From contig NZ_JXOK01000081.1 in NCBI RefSeq assembly GCF_000830505.1, positions 116,044 through 180,043 on the forward strand: DNA of 64,000 bases. The letters run 5' to 3'. Of this stretch, positions 61,886 to 64,000 are shown piece after piece (position 1 is the first letter of the stretch; each line of letters opens with the position of its first letter). A program made the position numbers and the translations under genes. The stretch comes from Vibrio mytili. Its GTDB lineage: Bacteria > Pseudomonadota > Gammaproteobacteria > Enterobacterales > Vibrionaceae. Under the pieces are notes generated by a model, which saw nothing but the letters and a program-made list of their open reading frames with translations, was not told the origin of the DNA and searched no databases.

Positions 61886-61931
61886 TGAGCAATGTCCCGA
61901 TACCAATTCGGTATCTAACCGCTTCTACTCA
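61886..61931 (-). ncRNA. NMT1-motif (xanthine) riboswitch B, leader of the ABC operon
   Basis: On the minus strand the element opens TGAGTAGAAGCGGTTA, has P2 stem GATACC-GAATT-GGTATC and closes GGGACATTGCTCA. P1 is TGAG/CTCA. Just past P1, TCATAGTTA (61888-61880) is exactly complementary to TAACTATGA (61815-61807), which contains the AUG of the binding-protein gene. A further hairpin CCTAAAG/CTTTAGG lies between. Confidence 0.82.
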
Positions 61932-62255
61932 CGATTTCATTTTACTCTCAGCAAACAACGTGCCATAAAATGCAAACAAAGATACGATGAGGTGAAACTA
62001 TTCATTAACCATTAATTAACCTAGATAAGTGAGCAAAACAATGGTGCGATTTGTTGTATACAATTTGAGCTGCTAGTGAAGGTGATTTGTGACTTTTTGC
62101 ACCAAGTTGGTGAATAATCTAATGTTTTGATTTGTTTTGGTGCGGAATTATTGTGGTTAACGAAGGCTTACTAAATACGAAAGTTATGGTCTATTTATTG
62201 CATTGTATACAGGCCTGAGAAGGGAGATAGCGGTGTCTCCTCCTTAGTAAATTAA
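61932..62255. promoter_or_regulatory. Divergent promoter region of the purine cluster with two TTGTATACA palindromes
   Basis: TTGTATACAA at 62054-62063 is a perfect palindrome, and TTGTATACAG at 62203-62212 matches it in nine of ten positions. Sites of the type TTGTATACAA are common operators of GntR/FCD regulators. They lie between the two divergent riboswitch leaders. No regulator gene is present in the cluster within this window. The stretch has no ORF with a ribosome binding site. Confidence 0.5.
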
Positions 62256-62299
62256 TTGAGTAGAAGCGGTTAAGAGTGAATCTCTGGGACATTGCTCAA
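62256..62299 (+). ncRNA. NMT1-motif (xanthine) riboswitch C, leader of the amidohydrolase gene
   Basis: It opens TTGAGTAGAAGCGGTTA, has a short P2 AGAG-TGAAT-CTCT and closes GGGACATTGCTCAA; P1 is TTGAG/CTCAA. Apart from the P2 stem it equals riboswitch B, which lies 325 bases away on the other strand. No exact pairing to the AAGGAA ribosome binding site at 62355-62360 is visible, so its expression platform is unclear. Confidence 0.82.
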
Positions 62300-62366
62300 G
62301 TGGTTATCCATCTTAATTATCCGAATAAAGGTTGGGTACCGATTGTTCATCAAAAAGGAAATTTAT

Positions 62367-63728
62367 ATGAACTACTTAATTAAGAATGCAAACAGTGTAT
62401 TTTCACCTAGACAAAATATTCAGGATATAAGGATTCAAAATGGCTTAATCACTGAACTTGGACAAAATTTACCCCCAATTGCTACTGAGGAAATTGTTGA
62501 TGCGAGCAATTGTGTCATCTACCCAGGGTTTGTGAATACTCACCACCATATTGCGCAGTCAATATTAAAGGGAATCCCTGCGGGGATTAATGATGGGTTA
62601 GGTGACTGGCTTGCGAGTGTCCCTTATCGCTATTGGCCGCAAATTACCCCAGAAATCATGTATTCGGCAGCAAAGCTGGGTTTTTACGAATTGCTTCGCT
62701 CTGGTGCGACGACATGTGCTGACCATCACTATCTTTATCATGCTAACTCAAGCCAAGAGTTAGAAGACGTGCTTTGGCAGGCAGCGGATGAAATGGGCAT
62801 TCGGCTTGTGCTATGTCGAGGTGGAGCGACAGTAAAAGGGACGCACAAAGGGTTGGCTAAAGCAGGTGTGGTACCTGAGTCAGCAGAACAAATGATTTCA
62901 CGTTTAGAGCATACGCGTAGTCGCTATCACCAAGAGGGACCGGCTTCAATGCGTCAGTTAGTTGTTGCCCCAACAACAATCGCTCATTCAGCTACACCAA
63001 GCGATCTTAAATTGATAGCAGAATACGCGAGAAGCCAAAGCCTGAGAATGCACTCGCATTTGTTAGAAGTGGATTTTGATAATGAGCAAACACTAGCAAA
63101 GTACGGAAAAAGTGCTGTAGAGTTTGCGCAAAGCTGTGATTGGCTGGGGAAAGACGTGTGGTTTGCTCATATCGTTCAAGCTAATGATGCCGATATCCAG
63201 CTATTAGCTGAAACCAAAACTGGTATTGCTCATTGCCCAACATCTAACTGTCGTTTAGGTAGCGGCATTGCCCCTGTCATTGAAATGGCCAAAGCGGGGA
63301 TGCCGATCTCAATTGGTGTTGATGGTTCTGCTTCTGCCGAGTCGGGATCCATGCTCCAAGAGCTGAATTTAACTTGGCTAATACATAGAGCTAAAAATGG
63401 ACCTGATGCCACCACCTTAGAAGAAGTGCTTAAATGGGGCACAAAAGGTGGGGCTGATATCTTAGGGCTTAGTGAGGTAGGAGAAATTCGAGAAGGCTTT
63501 GCGGCTGATCTCGTCCTTTATGAACTCGACCATCCACGTTTATCGGGTTGCCATTCTTCTTTGCTGGCGCCAATCATGTGTGGTGAACCTGCGTCAATCA
63601 AAGCCAGTTTTGTCAATGGACGTATCGTTTACCAGCAAGACAATGATGATAAGTACTTCTATTTAGTTGAGGAAGTAAAAAGATCTATGGCTGAACTCAA
63701 TCTTCGTGTGGCTAATCTAGAGTCTTAA
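62367..63728 (+). CDS. Amidohydrolase, 8-oxoguanine deaminase-like
   Basis: 453 residues, metal-dependent amidohydrolase barrel of the chlorohydrolase/guanine deaminase group. Metal and catalytic residues are in FVNTHHHIAQSI (HxH), LRMHSHLLEVD (H and E), VWFAHIVQAND (H) and GVDGSASAESGS (D). The block TTCADHHYLYHAN is characteristic of 8-oxoguanine deaminases, which turn 8-oxoguanine into urate. Isocytosine or s-triazine deaminase activity is an alternative. ATG 62367 follows AAGGAA; the frame is open upstream to 62292 but that part overlaps the riboswitch. Divergent from the ABC operon. Confidence 0.87.
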   Translation: MNYLIKNANSVFSPRQNIQDIRIQNGLITELGQNLPPIATEEIVDASNCVIYPGFVNTHHHIAQSILKGIPAGINDGLGDWLASVPYRYWPQITPEIMYSAAKLGFYELLRSGATTCADHHYLYHANSSQELEDVLWQAADEMGIRLVLCRGGATVKGTHKGLAKAGVVPESAEQMISRLEHTRSRYHQEGPASMRQLVVAPTTIAHSATPSDLKLIAEYARSQSLRMHSHLLEVDFDNEQTLAKYGKSAVEFAQSCDWLGKDVWFAHIVQANDADIQLLAETKTGIAHCPTSNCRLGSGIAPVIEMAKAGMPISIGVDGSASAESGSMLQELNLTWLIHRAKNGPDATTLEEVLKWGTKGGADILGLSEVGEIREGFAADLVLYELDHPRLSGCHSSLLAPIMCGEPASIKASFVNGRIVYQQDNDDKYFYLVEEVKRSMAELNLRVANLES

Positions 63729-63777
63729 AACTCGCCCTTCGCCCATATAGCACTCAATTTGTTGGTTATTTGAACAC

Positions 63778-63806
63778 TCAACCTAAAAATGTCTTTTTTA
63801 GGTTGA
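63778..63806 (+). terminator. Inverted repeat after the amidohydrolase gene, probable terminator
   Basis: TCAACCTAAAAA (63778-63789) pairs with TTTTTTAGGTTGA (63794-63806) around TGTC. The T-run is inside the stem, so it is less typical than the other terminators. It separates the purine cluster from the rRNA promoters. Confidence 0.6.
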
Positions 63807-63813
63807 ATTCCTC

Positions 63814-63841
63814 TTGCTAAGTTGATTTTTCTCCCTATAAT
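63814..63841 (+). promoter_or_regulatory. rRNA operon promoter P1
   Basis: TTGCTA (63814-63819), a 16-base spacer ending CTCCC, and TATAAT (63836-63841) are followed by the GC-rich discriminator TCGCCTCCG. The CTCCCTATAAT string and discriminator closely resemble E. coli rrn P1, the growth-rate- and ppGpp-controlled promoter. Confidence 0.8.
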
Positions 63842-63926
63842 TCGCCTCCGTTGTCTCGCAAAGCATTGCTAGATAACAAGGTGGTTGAGTTGAAAAATAG
63901 CTCATAACGAAATAACTAAAAAGTGT

Positions 63927-63954
63927 TTGACACGATACGTTATCTCGCTAAAAT
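63927..63954 (+). promoter_or_regulatory. rRNA operon promoter P2
   Basis: The consensus TTGACA (63927-63932), a 16-base spacer and TAAAAT (63949-63954) with a GC-rich AGCCGTCCG start region, 113 bases after P1, the usual P1-P2 distance. An AT-rich stretch (63893-63924) could be an UP element. The 16S gene would begin beyond the window. Confidence 0.78.
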
Positions 63955-64000
63955 AGCCGTCCGATTTGAGCAGCTGTAAAGCCTTGTTCAGTCACAAAGC

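Noticed and set aside
1..64000. Mobile elements, CRISPR arrays, tRNA genes
   Set aside because: No transposase or integrase frames, no regularly spaced repeats with spacers, and no T-loop pattern GGTTCRANTCC with a clover-leaf context were found by eye.

Overview
The window is a 64-kb piece of the large chromosome of a Vibrio. Gene content and order (fldB-xerD-dsbC-recJ-prfB-lysS-vpsR, mutH/rppH-ptsP-lgt-thyA, nptA/nhaR-hlyU, rpsT/murJ-ribF-ileS-lspA-fkpB-ispH, aroF-tyrA, pheA-raiA, bamD/rluD-pgeF-clpB) match what is known of Vibrio chromosome 1. VpsR, HlyU and NptA are genus markers. The species cannot be fixed from the sequence alone. I see no insertion sequence, prophage, CRISPR array or tRNA gene.

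Layout: 1-7.7 kb, end of brnQ, fldB, then xerD-dsbC-recJ-prfB-lysS. 7.7-10.3 kb, vpsR and a small-protein operon (a 37-aa ORF and a DUF1127 protein). 10.3-18.5 kb, tas, a small hypothetical gene, mutH and, divergently, rppH-ptsP-TauE-lgt-thyA. 18.5-22.8 kb, a DUF1704 protease-like gene, nptA, nhaR, hlyU. 22.9-31.3 kb, rpsT and murJ to ispH. 31.3-35.4 kb, the BtsSR two-component system and a CstA/BtsT pyruvate transporter. 35.6-39.7 kb, two envelope proteins and the murein-recycling genes anmK-murQ/nagZ. 39.7-50.2 kb, aromatic amino acid genes (aroF-tyrA, pheA with a pheL attenuator, trpR) with an M23 peptidase, ettA, slt, yjjX and raiA. 50.5-57.4 kb, an MltF-like transglycosylase, bamD, rluD-pgeF and clpB. 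57.5-63.7 kb, a purine-related cluster: 2OG-Fe(II) oxygenase, nucleobase deaminase, ABC transporter and 8-oxoguanine-deaminase-like amidohydrolase. 63.8-64 kb, tandem rRNA promoters whose 16S gene lies beyond the end.

The most striking system is the purine cluster. Its three transcription units each carry the same short RNA motif (two conserved blocks, GTAGAAGCGG and CATTGCTC, around a variable hairpin), which I identify as the NMT1-motif xanthine riboswitch. In two of them the 3' side of the closing stem can instead pair with the ribosome binding site or start codon, which suggests xanthine-activated translation. Together the genes look like uptake and deamination or oxidation of guanine, 8-oxoguanine and xanthine, with a non-canonical oxygenase of unknown substrate.

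Other regulatory structure includes a DnaA-box and GATC cluster between mutH and rppH, where E. coli has DARS2; four BtsR-type operators at an exact 20-bp period before the pyruvate transporter; a PhoB box before nptA; TyrR boxes before aroF; CRP sites before raiA; a heat-shock promoter before clpB; and the programmed frameshift of prfB.

Eight genes (recJ, mutH, murJ, nagZ, the mltF-like gene, bamD, rluD and the ABC binding protein) contain nine single-base deletions, mostly in short homopolymers. Because essential genes (murJ, bamD) are hit and restoring one base per site gives normal family lengths, I read them as sequencing or assembly errors rather than true pseudogenes.
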